15,637 bases of DNA from Minisyncoccota bacterium. Lineage in GTDB: Bacteria > Patescibacteriota > Minisyncoccia > Phycocordibacterales > Phycocordibacteraceae. Positions 1-7,992 of this stretch are shown piece by piece; within the stretch, counting starts at the first letter, position 1; every line of letters begins with the position of its first letter. The DNA lies in contig JALHML010000004.1 in assembly GCA_022844065.1 (NCBI GenBank), positions 1 through 15,637 of the forward strand, in the 5' to 3' direction. Below the pieces are notes generated by a model, which worked only from the letters and a program-made list of their open reading frames with translations, made no database searches and was not told the DNA's origin. Position numbers and translations under genes: made by a program.

Positions 1-162
1 GCGAATGTCCTTCGTAGGGAGAGGGCCAGGTCGGCACGCGATTTGTTCTGCGACAAGCTTATGAAGTTTATTCACCAGCAACTTCGGTTCGGTACCGTCC
101 TCAACCCCAAGGAGGATAACAGGGGTATCGCAACCGAGTTCAGGAGTGTAGTTTCTTTCCAT
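1..162 (-). CDS. Truncated gene of unknown function (N-terminal 54 aa, runs off left edge)
   Basis: An open minus-strand frame begins at the ATG at 162 and reads without a stop to the window edge, giving 54 residues starting MERNYTPELGCDTPVILLG. An AAAGGGA element lies about 11 nt upstream of the ATG, a plausible though distant ribosome binding site. The peptide is soluble in character, with one Cys near residue 11 and no signal peptide or membrane segment in the visible part. I do not recognise the family. It is divergent from dnaG. The rest of the gene lies outside the window, so length and function cannot be judged. Confidence 0.55.
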   Translation of the reverse strand, partial: MERNYTPELGCDTPVILLGVEDGTEPKLLVNKLHKLVAEQIACRPGPLPTKDIR

Positions 163-215
163 CGGAAAACAAGTCCCTTTCTATACGGATCAATGATCTG
201 TCCTGCATAGTCTTT

Positions 216-234
216 ACCACATTTTGTATGTGGT
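216..234. repeat. 7-bp inverted repeat upstream of dnaG
   Basis: ACCACAT (216-222) and ATGTGGT (228-234) form a perfect 7-bp inverted repeat around the 5-base spacer TTTGT, in the intergenic region between the divergent gene at 162 and dnaG. It could be an operator for a dimeric regulator or a small hairpin in either leader. There is no U-tract of terminator type. Function is unknown. Confidence 0.4.
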
Positions 235-283
235 GTCCATGAAGCGTACATGAATCAAGATACGCGCTAAAATGAAGGGAAGT

Positions 284-1987
284 ATGGATACGGTCGAACA
301 GATTAAGGCGAAACTCTCTATCCTTGAGGTAGTGAGTCCGTACGTGAAGCTCACGAAGTCAGGCCGTAACTATAAGGGCCTTTCTCCTTTCAATAAGGAG
401 AAGACGCCATCTTTCTACGTGAACGTTGAGCGCGGTACCTACTACTGCTTCTCCTCAGGACAAGGGGGCGACCAGTTCGAGTTCATCCAGAAGATGGAGG
501 GTGTGGACTTTAAAGGGGCACTGAAGATTCTTGCTGAGAAGGCAGGGGTTGAGATTGTGTATCAAGGAAGCGGGGTATCAAAGCAAGACAAGGACAAGCG
601 CGATCGACTGTACGAAGCAACCGCACGAGCCGAAGCACTCTATACGGCAAATCTCCTTGAAGGGAAGAAGCTTGAGGGAAGTGCGTATGGCTATGCGCTT
701 TCTCGTGGGCTTTCCGAGGAAAGTATTAAGACCTGGGGACTCGGGTACGCGCCCGACGCGTGGCGCATGGTGCTCGAGAAGTTAACGGAAGGCGGGTATA
801 CGAACGTAGAGCTAGTACAGGCCGGGCTCGTTAAGGAGGCGGACGAGAAGAAGGGAACGTGGTATGACCGGTTTAGGAATCGGCTTATGTTCCCGATACG
901 GGACGCTGCCGGACGCACTGTTGCGTTCACGGGTCGTGCACTTGATCCAAACGATCAGGCGAAGTATTTAAACTCGCCTGAGACTGATCTCTACAAGAAG
1001 TCAGAGATTCTGTTTGGTATGGATAAGGCGAAGGATGCGATACGTCAGCGGGGATTCGCGCTTTTGGTTGAGGGACAGATGGATCTTCTGTTACTTCACC
1101 AGATTGGCTTTACGAATACTATTGCACTGTCGGGTACAGCGCTTACGTCGCAGCACCTTTCGCTTATTAAGCGTTACGCGGACAACCTGATGCTCGCGCT
1201 TGATTCGGATAGGGCAGGACTCAATGCTTCTATGAAGAACGCTATAGTTGCCTTAAAGAGCGGCATGCGCGTAAAGGCAGTGAAGCTTCCGGTTGGGAAG
1301 GACCCAGCAGACCTCGCGGTCTCTGATCCTAAGGACCTAACGAACCGCATTAAGGATGCGCAGCCAATTGTTGAGTTCTTCCTATCAGTCCTCACCGAAA
1401 GCGAACGGGATCAGCATCGTCTAATCATATTGGTGGAGAAGACCGTTCTTCCCCTTATTGCCGCTATTCAGAGCCCTATGGAGCGGGAGCATTTCGTTGG
1501 GGTTGCCGCCCGAACGCTAGGATCGACTCTTGAAGCAATACGAGAAGGGCTTCTGCGGCTTCCGCAGGAGCTTAATACTGCACCTGGCAGTTCAAGAATG
1601 ACTGTTTCCGTTCCTAGGCCTTCAGTTGCCGAGAGGGCGAGCGACCGCCACGCCCTTAAGATGCGGGCTGCAGCAGCGTCTTATCCGGATACAGCCATTG
1701 CGAAACGGTTAGAAAGTGAGTATAATCGCATCATCGGCGTACCGTTCCCGGACGAGCCCCCTCCCGAAGACATGATCTTCGAGGCAGGAATAGCCTTTGG
1801 CGAGGCCCCCGGAGAAACTGACGCGGACGATCTCATTCACGCGTTCGAGAAAGCACTTTTAGCGGAGCGGCTCCAGGCTGCGACCGCTCGTCTACGCGTT
1901 GCTGAGGCGTCTAAGGACGAAGCAACCATCAAAGAGGCAGGAAAAGAATGCCAGGAATTGGCACGACTCCTCTCCTCATTTTCATAG
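284..1987 (+). CDS. dnaG: DNA primase DnaG, with degenerate zinc-binding domain
   Basis: DnaG makes the short RNA primers for Okazaki fragments and works with the replicative helicase DnaB at the fork. From the start at 284 it is 567 aa, about family length. The order is an N-terminal CHC2-type domain (about 1-95), the RNA polymerase core with TOPRIM, and a helical C-terminal helicase-interaction region (about 430-567). TOPRIM shows VEGQMD (E263, D267), ALSGTALT and LALDSDRAG (D307, D309), so catalysis looks intact; the YLNSPET signature precedes it. The zinc ribbon is altered: the usual Cys, His, Cys, Cys are S34, N37, C55, S58. I chose ATG 284 because the family usually begins MxDxVEQIK. 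An in-frame ATG at 272 would add four residues, and AAGGGA sits only 3 nt before 284. rpoD follows after 30 nt, an arrangement like the classical macromolecular synthesis operon. Confidence 0.95.
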   Translation: MDTVEQIKAKLSILEVVSPYVKLTKSGRNYKGLSPFNKEKTPSFYVNVERGTYYCFSSGQGGDQFEFIQKMEGVDFKGALKILAEKAGVEIVYQGSGVSKQDKDKRDRLYEATARAEALYTANLLEGKKLEGSAYGYALSRGLSEESIKTWGLGYAPDAWRMVLEKLTEGGYTNVELVQAGLVKEADEKKGTWYDRFRNRLMFPIRDAAGRTVAFTGRALDPNDQAKYLNSPETDLYKKSEILFGMDKAKDAIRQRGFALLVEGQMDLLLLHQIGFTNTIALSGTALTSQHLSLIKRYADNLMLALDSDRAGLNASMKNAIVALKSGMRVKAVKLPVGKDPADLAVSDPKDLTNRIKDAQPIVEFFLSVLTESERDQHRLIILVEKTVLPLIAAIQSPMEREHFVGVAARTLGSTLEAIREGLLRLPQELNTAPGSSRMTVSVPRPSVAERASDRHALKMRAAAASYPDTAIAKRLESEYNRIIGVPFPDEPPPEDMIFEAGIAFGEAPGETDADDLIHAFEKALLAERLQAATARLRVAEASKDEATIKEAGKECQELARLLSSFS

Positions 1988-2017
1988 TTTTCTCATTACC
2001 AGTTCGCGCATACCTAT

Positions 2018-3313
2018 ATGGCTACAACCAAGAAGCCGGTTAAGAAGGCTGTTAAGAAAGTCGTTAAGAAGCCCGCTCCTAAGAAAGCGGCTAAGAAGGC
2101 TGCACCCAAGAAGGCAGTTAAGAAAGCAGTAGCAAAGAAGCCGGTTAAGAAAGTTGTTAAGAAAGCAGTTGCGAAGAAGCCTGCGAAGAAGGTTCAGCTT
2201 AAGAACATTGTTCGTGCTGCGGCAACGGGTGCTAAAGCAAAGGCTGCCGCTGTTAAGGGAGATAAGGCAGACCTCCTTATCCAGAAGGGAAAGGAGCGCG
2301 GGTATATTACGTACTCCGAGATTCTTAAGGAGTTTCCGCATGTTGAGGACGACATCATGTTCCTTGATGAGCTCTATGAGAAGTTCACCACTGCCGGTAT
2401 CGATATTCTCGAGGGCGGTATGTTGGCCGACGATACGGACCAGTATCTTGCAACACGTAACATAAAGAGTCGTGACTCTGGAGCGTACGATTCTATCCAG
2501 ATCTACCTTCGCGAGATCGGCCAGTACCCACTCCTTACCGCATCTGAAGAGCGTGAGCTCGCACAGCGTATTGAGCGCGGGGACGACGAAGCACGCAACA
2601 TTCTTGCCCGCTCGAACCTTCGTCTCGTTGTGTCTATCGCCAAGAAGTACGTAGGGCGCTCACCAGACCTTACCCTCCTCGATCTTATTCAGGAAGGAAA
2701 CCTCGGTCTTTTCAAGGCTGTAGACAAGTTCGACTGGAACAAGGGATTCAAGTTCTCGACCTACGCTACCTGGTGGATTCGCCAGGCTATTACGCGTGCA
2801 CTCGCTGACCAGTCTCGTACCATCCGTATTCCGGTGCACATGGTTGAGACCATCGCGAAGTACAAGCAGGTTTCGCGTCGTTTGGCTCAGGTGCTTGGCC
2901 GCGATCCGCAGCCGGAGGAGATTGCTATTGAGATGGGTGTTGAAGTTGAGAAGATCTACCAGATTGAGAAGATCAATCAGGATACGCTCTCTCTTGAGAA
3001 TCCTATTGGTTCTGATGATGATGATCGTTCTACGCTTGGCGACTTTATTGCAGACGACAAGATCCCATCTCCAATCCAGGAGTCTTCAGAGCGTATTCTT
3101 GGCGAGCAGGTACGCGACATTCTTGAGGACCTTTCTCCAAAGGAGCGCAAGATTCTTGAGATGCGCCATGGACTACTTGACGGCGTGTACCACACGCTTG
3201 AGGAGGTAGGGAAGGAGTTCGGTGTTACACGCGAGCGTATTCGCCAGATTGAGGCGAAGGCGCTTGAGAAGATCAGGACGCATGAGAAGAGTAGGAGGTT
3301 GAAGAGTTATTAG
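2018..3313 (+). CDS. rpoD: Primary RNA polymerase sigma factor (RpoD/SigA) with Lys/Ala-rich N-terminal tail
   Basis: This housekeeping sigma factor binds core RNA polymerase and recognises -10/-35 promoters. Of 431 residues, about 1-60 form a repetitive Lys/Ala/Val/Pro tail ([10 protein letters not shown] units). Residues 82-135 resemble region 1.1. Regions 1.2-2 follow with [17 protein letters not shown] (158-174), [10 protein letters not shown] (202-211), [10 protein letters not shown] (222-231) and [15 protein letters not shown] (244-258). Region 3 spans about 274-350 and includes [14 protein letters not shown]. Region 4 (about 362-425) holds the helix-turn-helix [20 protein letters not shown]. 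All functional regions look intact. No Shine-Dalgarno is visible before the ATG, 30 nt after dnaG, so translation probably depends on read-through or weak initiation. A strong terminator follows directly. Similar Lys-rich tails are known on actinobacterial primary sigma factors; its role here is inferred only. Confidence 0.97.
   Translation: MATTKKPVKKAVKKVVKKPAPKKAAKKAAPKKAVKKAVAKKPVKKVVKKAVAKKPAKKVQLKNIVRAAATGAKAKAAAVKGDKADLLIQKGKERGYITYSEILKEFPHVEDDIMFLDELYEKFTTAGIDILEGGMLADDTDQYLATRNIKSRDSGAYDSIQIYLREIGQYPLLTASEERELAQRIERGDDEARNILARSNLRLVVSIAKKYVGRSPDLTLLDLIQEGNLGLFKAVDKFDWNKGFKFSTYATWWIRQAITRALADQSRTIRIPVHMVETIAKYKQVSRRLAQVLGRDPQPEEIAIEMGVEVEKIYQIEKINQDTLSLENPIGSDDDDRSTLGDFIADDKIPSPIQESSERILGEQVRDILEDLSPKERKILEMRHGLLDGVYHTLEEVGKEFGVTRERIRQIEAKALEKIRTHEKSRRLKSY
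2030..2194 (+). repeat. Low-complexity AAGAAG/GTTAAG repeat encoding the sigma-factor tail
   Basis: The DNA encoding residues 5-59 of the sigma factor is an imperfect tandem array of about 10-15-base units such as GTTAAGAAAG and AAGAAGCC, giving KKxxKKxV peptide repeats. Synonymous variation between units (aaa/aag, gtt/gta/gtc) suggests old expansion under protein-level selection rather than a recent tandem duplication. It could be prone to length change by slippage. Confidence 0.75.
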
Positions 3314-3345
3314 AGAAAGGCCCGCAATTGTGGGCCTTTCTTAAT
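3314..3345 (+). terminator. Intrinsic terminator of the dnaG-rpoD unit
   Basis: A perfect 10-bp stem (AGAAAGGCCC, 3314-3323, with GGGCCTTTCT, 3332-3341) encloses the 8-base loop GCAATTGT and is followed by TTAATT. It begins one base after the rpoD stop codon. The hairpin is strong and the U-run is short. Confidence 0.85.
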
Positions 3346-3433
3346 TACGTCCGCTAATGAACAGTACGGTTTCCGCCATTGTCTTTCAGCTTGAGCGTAT
3401 TGCTATCTTGCTGCGGACCAATCGCCAGCATGT

Positions 3434-3514
3434 ATGCCACGTAGGAAAGGTAAAGACTATAAGGACCTGGTTTGGAAACGTTGGGACCACAGAGTCTACA
3501 AGGACCTCTGGTAA
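3434..3514 (+). other. Possible 26-aa small ORF in the rpoD-mod intergenic region
   Basis: The 256-base gap between the rpoD terminator and mod holds no convincing gene. A short ATG frame at 3434 encodes 26 residues beginning MPRRKGKDYKDLVWKRWDHR, rich in Lys, Arg, Trp and Tyr and unusually protein-like for random sequence. It has no visible ribosome binding site. It could be a tiny basic peptide or the remnant of a gene disrupted when the adjacent restriction cassette arrived. A longer overlapping ORF in another frame (3357-3563) has poor composition and no start signals. Confidence is low. Confidence 0.2.
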
Positions 3515-3587
3515 TCGCTGTGTCGTTGCTTGGTATGGTGAGAAACGGCAGGAAAATTTTTAGGATGAAGATTACGATGATCTAGAT

Positions 3588-3593
3588 TATACT
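3588..3593 (+). promoter_or_regulatory. Candidate -10 element of mod-res
   Basis: TATACT, one mismatch from TATAAT, lies 8 nt before the mod ATG. No good -35 is visible 16-18 nt upstream. If used, the transcript would start at or within two bases of the ATG, making the nearby TAGGAAAC sequence only partly available as a ribosome binding site. Confidence 0.4.
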
Positions 3594-3601
3594 TAGGAAA
3601 C

Positions 3602-5158
3602 ATGGCTTCCCTGAATTGGATAGGAAAACAGGCGGTTGTAAACCACGATAAAGATGTACCTTTCAGGTTGCTAAAAAAGATTAAAACTGCGTCGGTGGGA
3701 ACTTCTCAAAATCTCATTGTCCACGGTGATAACCTGGAGGCGCTAAAGGCACTCATGCCTTATTACGGAGGGAAAATAAAATGCGTTTTTATCGACCCAC
3801 CATATAACACCGGCAACGAAGGATGGATTTATAACGACAAGGTTAATTCTCCAAAAATAAAACAATGGCTCGGAAAAGTTGTTGGCCGAGAATCAGAGGA
3901 TTTGACGAGACATGATAAGTGGCTCTGCATGATGTATCCCCGCCTAAAGCTTCTGCGCGATTTATTGTCTGATGAAGGGGCAATATTTCTTGTGATAGAT
4001 GACAATGAGGTTTTCGGCTCCAAGGCTTTACTTAATGATATTTTTGGTGAAGAAAATTTTATTGCAACAATTGTTTGGCAAAAGGTATTTGCAAAAAAAA
4101 ATAAAGCACGCTTTTTCTCAGGAAGCCATGATTATGTGCATGTCTATGCAAAATCAGCAGAACTCTGGAAGAGAAATTTACTACCGAGGACTAATAAGGA
4201 TTTAAAAAGTTTTAAAAATCCTGACAATGATCCGCGCGGGCTCTGGCAGAGCGTTGCCTTTACAGTTCAAAGCGAGAGCGCAAACCGAAGACAGCAATAT
4301 AGGTACGAGATTAAACTTCCTAGCGGGAGGATGGTTCTTCCTCCTGCCGGCAGACATTGGAATGGAATGGAGAACCGTTTCCACGAAATGAAAGCAGATA
4401 ATCGTCTATGGTTTGGTGAAAAGGGGGATAGTCTCCCAAGAGAGAAGACCTTCTTGAGTGAAGTCCAGGAAGGTGTTGTTCCAGACACATGGTGGTCACA
4501 TGAAGATGCAGGCAACAATCAGGAGGCAAAGAAAGAGTTGCTAGACTTGTTTGAAGGATCAGAGCCTTTTAACACTCCCAAACCCTTAAAATTGCTTAAA
4601 AGGATTTTAACAATTGCCACAGATAAATCCTCACTGATTCTTGATTCTTTCGCAGGCTCAGGCACAACAGGTCATGCGGTCTTGGATTTGAACAAGGAAG
4701 ACGGCGGTAATCGAAGGTTTGTTCTTGTTGAAATGGAAAATAAAGTTGCAAAGGAGATAACGGCCGAGCGTATGAAGCGAGCAATCAAAAAATATGATTA
4801 CAAAGACGGTTTTGAGTATTGTGAACTCGATAAACCACTTTTCAATGAACACGGACAGATAGAGGAGACTTGCGATTTCAAGCAATTCGCTACCTACATC
4901 TACTTTACAGAAACGCAGACTAATATTGATCATGCGAAGGTAAAAGGAAACTATATTGGTGAACACGAGAGTATCGAATACTACTTAATATACAAAGAAC
5001 CTCACAAAAATGATTTGGATAAATCTTTCTTGAAAAAGGTGGAAAAAACGGATATGAAAAAGACAGTGTATGCCGATAGGTGTACGCTCGATGAGTCGGA
5101 ACTTGCGGAGAACAACTTGGTATTCAAGCAAATTCCGTACGAGGTCAAAATTTTCTAA
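3602..5158 (+). CDS. mod: Type III restriction-modification system methyltransferase subunit (Mod)
   Basis: Mod recognises the site and transfers a methyl group from S-adenosylmethionine to adenine N6; it also directs Res to unmodified sites. In 518 aa, motif IV FIDPPYNTG (D65-P66-P67-Y68) precedes motif I LDSFAGSGTT (348-356), the order of the beta class to which type III enzymes belong. The variable region between them (about 155-330) should be the target recognition domain. HDKWLCMMYPRL and IFLVIDDNEV are typical of type III Mod. An AGGA lies 3 nt before the ATG. The stop is one base before the res ATG, so the two are surely co-expressed. The gene is AT-richer than dnaG, rpoD and the downstream genes, which suggests horizontal acquisition. 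It contains an A9 run at 4093-4101. Confidence 0.95.
   Translation: MASLNWIGKQAVVNHDKDVPFRLLKKIKTASVGTSQNLIVHGDNLEALKALMPYYGGKIKCVFIDPPYNTGNEGWIYNDKVNSPKIKQWLGKVVGRESEDLTRHDKWLCMMYPRLKLLRDLLSDEGAIFLVIDDNEVFGSKALLNDIFGEENFIATIVWQKVFAKKNKARFFSGSHDYVHVYAKSAELWKRNLLPRTNKDLKSFKNPDNDPRGLWQSVAFTVQSESANRRQQYRYEIKLPSGRMVLPPAGRHWNGMENRFHEMKADNRLWFGEKGDSLPREKTFLSEVQEGVVPDTWWSHEDAGNNQEAKKELLDLFEGSEPFNTPKPLKLLKRILTIATDKSSLILDSFAGSGTTGHAVLDLNKEDGGNRRFVLVEMENKVAKEITAERMKRAIKKYDYKDGFEYCELDKPLFNEHGQIEETCDFKQFATYIYFTETQTNIDHAKVKGNYIGEHESIEYYLIYKEPHKNDLDKSFLKKVEKTDMKKTVYADRCTLDESELAENNLVFKQIPYEVKIF
4093..4101 (+). repeat. A9 homopolymer inside mod
   Basis: Nine consecutive A residues cover codons for Lys-Lys-Asn around residue 165 of Mod. 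A one-base slip here would shift the frame between motif IV and the target recognition region. Phase variation by simple repeats is established for several type III mod genes, but a single A9 in AT-rich DNA may be chance. Confidence 0.6.
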
Positions 5159-5159
5159 C

Positions 5160-7418
5160 ATGCAACTTAAAAAATATCAGCAAAGGACAATAGACCAACT
5201 TGAAGAATTTCTTCAAGAACTTCGGAAGCATGGCGCAAAGCGGGCGTTTATGTACATAACCGAAAAGCCCTACAAATCCGAGGCGTTTGGCGACGTGCCA
5301 TTTATCTGTATCAAGATCCCAACTGGTGGAGGTAAAACCCTCGTAGGGTGTGAAGCGGTAGGGAAAATAATAAGTATCGCTCTTCAAGACAAACTTGATC
5401 GCGGAATAGTGCTCTGGTTCACTCCATCTGAAGCAATAAAGACGCAGACACTCAAGAAACTTAAAGACCGTAAGGATTGGCATCGGAGGATGCTTGATGA
5501 GGCATTTGGTAACAATGTAAAAGTTTTCTCTAACGAGGAGGCTCTTTCTATACGCAAAGAGGATGTGGACGACAATCTTTGCGTTATAGTCTCAAGCTTG
5601 GATGCGTTTCGTCGTGATAAGGCAAAACAAGCAAAATACAAGGTGTATCAAGAGAATGGCGCACTTCTCGACCATTTCCAGAATATTGAGGAAACGAAAG
5701 TATTTGAATTAGACGAGGAGAAAACAGTCATAAATTCTCTTGCGAATGTCGTGCGGAAGAATAATCCGCTTGTTGTAGTGGACGAAGGACATAAAACGAC
5801 TTCTAAACTGTCTGTCGATTTTCTTACCGAGCTGAATCCAAGTTTCATCATTGAATACAGTGCGACTCCGCGAAGTAATAGCAATGTTCTCGTTGACATC
5901 AGTGCCTCGGAACTCAAAGCCGAGCAAATGGTTAAGATACCACTCGAACTTGAGAGTGCGGCACGGTGGGAGAATGTGCTTGAAAGCGGTATTGAGAAAC
6001 GCAACGAGCTAGAGAAGATTGCAAAGAAACTTAAAGGCGAATACTTGCGCCCTATTGCACTTCTGCAAGCGCAGGCAGACACAGGTGAGGCGAGTGTAAC
6101 GGTGGATTCAATAAAGAACTTCTTGTTGGAACGCAAAATACCAGAGGGACAGATTGCAATCAAAACCTCAAAGAAAAACGAGATAGACGGCGTTGATTTG
6201 ATGAGTCGTTCCTGTGAAATACGCTACATCATTACGGTAAGCGCCCTTGCCGAGGGCTGGGATTGTTCGTTTGCGTATGTGTTGGTGTCAGTTGCAAACC
6301 TAGGTGCACGGGTTGCGGTTGAACAGGTTATCGGCCGAGTGATTCGTATGCCACAAGCGAAGCGGAAATCGCAAGAAGAATTGAACCGAAGTTATGTCTT
6401 TGCTTCCGCACGAAACTTCAACGAAGCAGCGGACGAAGTGATAAGTGGACTTGAGGAAAACGGGTATAGTCGTGAAGATGTTATTGCAGGTGGAAAGAAA
6501 GTAGAAAAAGACCCGCTTGAGGTTAAGAAAAAAACAAATGTAACGCTCAAGGTTCCTCTGATGGCGATTGACGGTGAACGCCTGACTTTTGAGGGGTTGG
6601 TGGAAGATTTACAGCTTGCGAAACAAGATCCAACCTGTGATTTTACTGTTTTCTATGACGGGGATGGACGTGCAACTATAGATATTAAAGAGGATGCGTG
6701 GGAGAGAAGCGCAACGCAATCTCTTAATCTAGTGTACAAAGATAAAAACTATTCACGAGACGAACTCGTGAAGTGGCTCGATAAGAAACTACGCTTCGCT
6801 GTGTTGGAACGAACTGATAAGGTTGCGTATATTGAAAGTGTTCTGGATTTTCTCCTCAATCAGCACACCCTCTCGGAACTCTCGATAAACCGATATGTGC
6901 TTGCAGATAAGTTGAGCGAACTCATTAATCACCGCATGGAGGAATACGCCGAAAAGAAGTTTGTCGCGATACAGAAGAAAAAGGGCGTCGGTGTTGTGGC
7001 GGGAAATGAATTTCCCGATTCAATTTTCCTTAAGAAACCTGTACCGCGCGAGTTCAACAAAAACCTGTATGAACGTATTGACCCACTAAATAGCGAAGAA
7101 TCAGAATTCGTAGATCGCCTTGATCTCGATAAACTTCCGAACATTGAATTTTGGGTTCGTAACCGAGAAAAAATAGACCCGTTCTACATCCAGGGCTGGA
7201 AGAAAGGGAAATTCTATCCGGATTTCATCGCAGTATCTAAGAAAGGAAATACTATCGCGCTCGAATGGAAGGGCGGAGATAGAATTAGCAACGACGATAC
7301 CAAGTACAAAGAAGAAGTCGGAAATTTGTGGGCAAGTTTTGGAAAAGGTAAACAACATTTCTTTTTGGTTCACAAAGGAAATATTGAGGAAGTGCTTACA
7401 AAGCTGAAAGGGTTCTGA
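5160..7418 (+). CDS. res: Type III restriction endonuclease subunit (Res), DEAD-like helicase with PD-(D/E)XK nuclease
   Basis: Res is the ATP-dependent cleavage subunit that works in complex with Mod. It is 752 aa from ATG 5160; an upstream in-frame ATG at 5070 lies inside mod and would add residues unlike the family. Helicase motifs are intact: Walker A PTGGGKT (54-60), DEGH (208-211), SATP (234-237) and EQVIGRVIR (388-396). The C-terminal nuclease shows YPDF (P687, D688) and LEWKG (E702, K704), the PD-ExK core of type III Res proteins. The subunit therefore looks catalytically complete. There is no close Shine-Dalgarno; GAGGT is 14 nt away, and the single-base gap to mod implies translational coupling. 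Composition is AT-rich like mod. A hairpin follows the stop. Confidence 0.95.
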   Translation: MQLKKYQQRTIDQLEEFLQELRKHGAKRAFMYITEKPYKSEAFGDVPFICIKIPTGGGKTLVGCEAVGKIISIALQDKLDRGIVLWFTPSEAIKTQTLKKLKDRKDWHRRMLDEAFGNNVKVFSNEEALSIRKEDVDDNLCVIVSSLDAFRRDKAKQAKYKVYQENGALLDHFQNIEETKVFELDEEKTVINSLANVVRKNNPLVVVDEGHKTTSKLSVDFLTELNPSFIIEYSATPRSNSNVLVDISASELKAEQMVKIPLELESAARWENVLESGIEKRNELEKIAKKLKGEYLRPIALLQAQADTGEASVTVDSIKNFLLERKIPEGQIAIKTSKKNEIDGVDLMSRSCEIRYIITVSALAEGWDCSFAYVLVSVANLGARVAVEQVIGRVIRMPQAKRKSQEELNRSYVFASARNFNEAADEVISGLEENGYSREDVIAGGKKVEKDPLEVKKKTNVTLKVPLMAIDGERLTFEGLVEDLQLAKQDPTCDFTVFYDGDGRATIDIKEDAWERSATQSLNLVYKDKNYSRDELVKWLDKKLRFAVLERTDKVAYIESVLDFLLNQHTLSELSINRYVLADKLSELINHRMEEYAEKKFVAIQKKKGVGVVAGNEFPDSIFLKKPVPREFNKNLYERIDPLNSEESEFVDRLDLDKLPNIEFWVRNREKIDPFYIQGWKKGKFYPDFIAVSKKGNTIALEWKGGDRISNDDTKYKEEVGNLWASFGKGKQHFFLVHKGNIEEVLTKLKGF

Positions 7419-7420
7419 TG

Positions 7421-7450
7421 CAAAGCGACCACACAAAGGTGGTCGCTTTG
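7421..7450 (+). terminator. 12-bp hairpin after res (probable terminator without a clear U-tract)
   Basis: CAAAGCGACCAC (7421-7432) and GTGGTCGCTTTG (7439-7450) form a perfect 12-bp stem with the 6-base loop ACAAAG, starting two bases after the res stop. The base of the stem supplies TTTG, but no U-run follows on either strand. It may stop transcription weakly or protect the 3' end of the mod-res mRNA. The remaining bases to 7548 hold nothing recognisable. Confidence 0.6.
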
Positions 7451-7548
7451 GAGAGAGGTGTCCTGTTCAGGTGCCGTAGCTCGTGTAACCGCAACTCAAT
7501 CGTTCTCTCACGCATTAGGCCTCAATAATCTCAGTACATATCGCTCGT

Positions 7549-7839
7549 TTACCTCCATGCAGTTATCGCACAAACAAGGGAGCCGTCGGATTTCTTGCAG
7601 TTATTCTGCCATTGAAGCGGCCGAACATTGTTGATGTGATGCGCCCCACCGTTTGCAATTGCAATTGCGTGGTCGACCTCCCATCCAACTGAACTCTGTC
7701 TATTCCCATATGCCGTCCAATCAATCCACGCTCCACAAATATCCTTGCGGCGGATTGTTGGGTTCACGCCAGGAACGATAACCGCCTTGTTCCAGATCAG
7801 AGAAAGCTCCTGGTGGGTATAAGGTCTTGGTTTTGTCAT
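7549..7839 (-). CDS. Small HNH endonuclease
   Basis: This 96-aa protein has the compact HNH fold signature: GWEVDHAIAIANGG (D56-H57 as the first metal/catalytic pair), then NNVRPLQWQNNCKKSDG containing the conserved NxxPL, N79/N80 and KSD elements. Such proteins cut DNA using one divalent metal ion; stand-alone versions are common beside restriction systems and in mobile DNA. No Cys pair of the zinc-stabilised type is present. It converges on res, 130 bases away, and may have arrived with that cassette, but it is transcribed separately. No strong ribosome binding site is visible before ATG 7839. Whether it acts as a restriction nuclease, homing-type nuclease or in repair cannot be told. Confidence 0.85.
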   Translation of the reverse strand: MTKPRPYTHQELSLIWNKAVIVPGVNPTIRRKDICGAWIDWTAYGNRQSSVGWEVDHAIAIANGGAHHINNVRPLQWQNNCKKSDGSLVCAITAWR

Positions 7840-7977
7840 AGTTGCTCAGCGTTTTGATAATCTCTCTTCCGAACAGTCGACCGCTGCCCGTTCTTCAAAT
7901 GATAGCGTAGAAGAAATTTTTACAAATCGTGGATAAGTGGTGGACACGGAACTATTTCGAAAAACGGGGACACTAAG

Positions 7978-7986
7978 TGATAGAGT
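7978..7986 (+). promoter_or_regulatory. Extended -10 promoter of sppA, placed for a leaderless start
   Basis: TGA-TAGAGT matches an extended -10 (TGN plus a hexamer with two mismatches to TATAAT), and its last base is 6 nt before the sppA ATG at 7993. This predicts transcription starting at or next to the ATG. No convincing -35 is present. Confidence 0.45.
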
Positions 7987-7992
7987 TAAGGT

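Noticed and set aside
2030..2194. Regular short repeats resembling a CRISPR or tandem-repeat array
   Set aside because: Units are about 10-15 bases, imperfect, without unique spacers, and fully explained as coding for the KKxxKK tail.
1982..2341. 119-aa minus-strand ORF opposite the start of rpoD
   Set aside because: It is the antisense of the Lys-repeat region; its Leu/Arg low-complexity product is a by-product of the AAGAAG repeats.
3357..3563. 68-aa plus-strand ORF after rpoD
   Set aside because: It has no ribosome binding site and atypical composition, and it overlaps the other short frame at 3434; no family resemblance.
5070..5159. N-terminal extension of Res from the upstream ATG
   Set aside because: It overlaps the end of mod and encodes a Ser/Arg-rich stretch unlike Res proteins; MQLKKYQQRT at 5160 fits the family start.
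5648..6163. 171-aa minus-strand ORF inside res
   Set aside because: It is Ser/Phe-rich antisense of a clearly coding helicase region, with no start signals or family resemblance.
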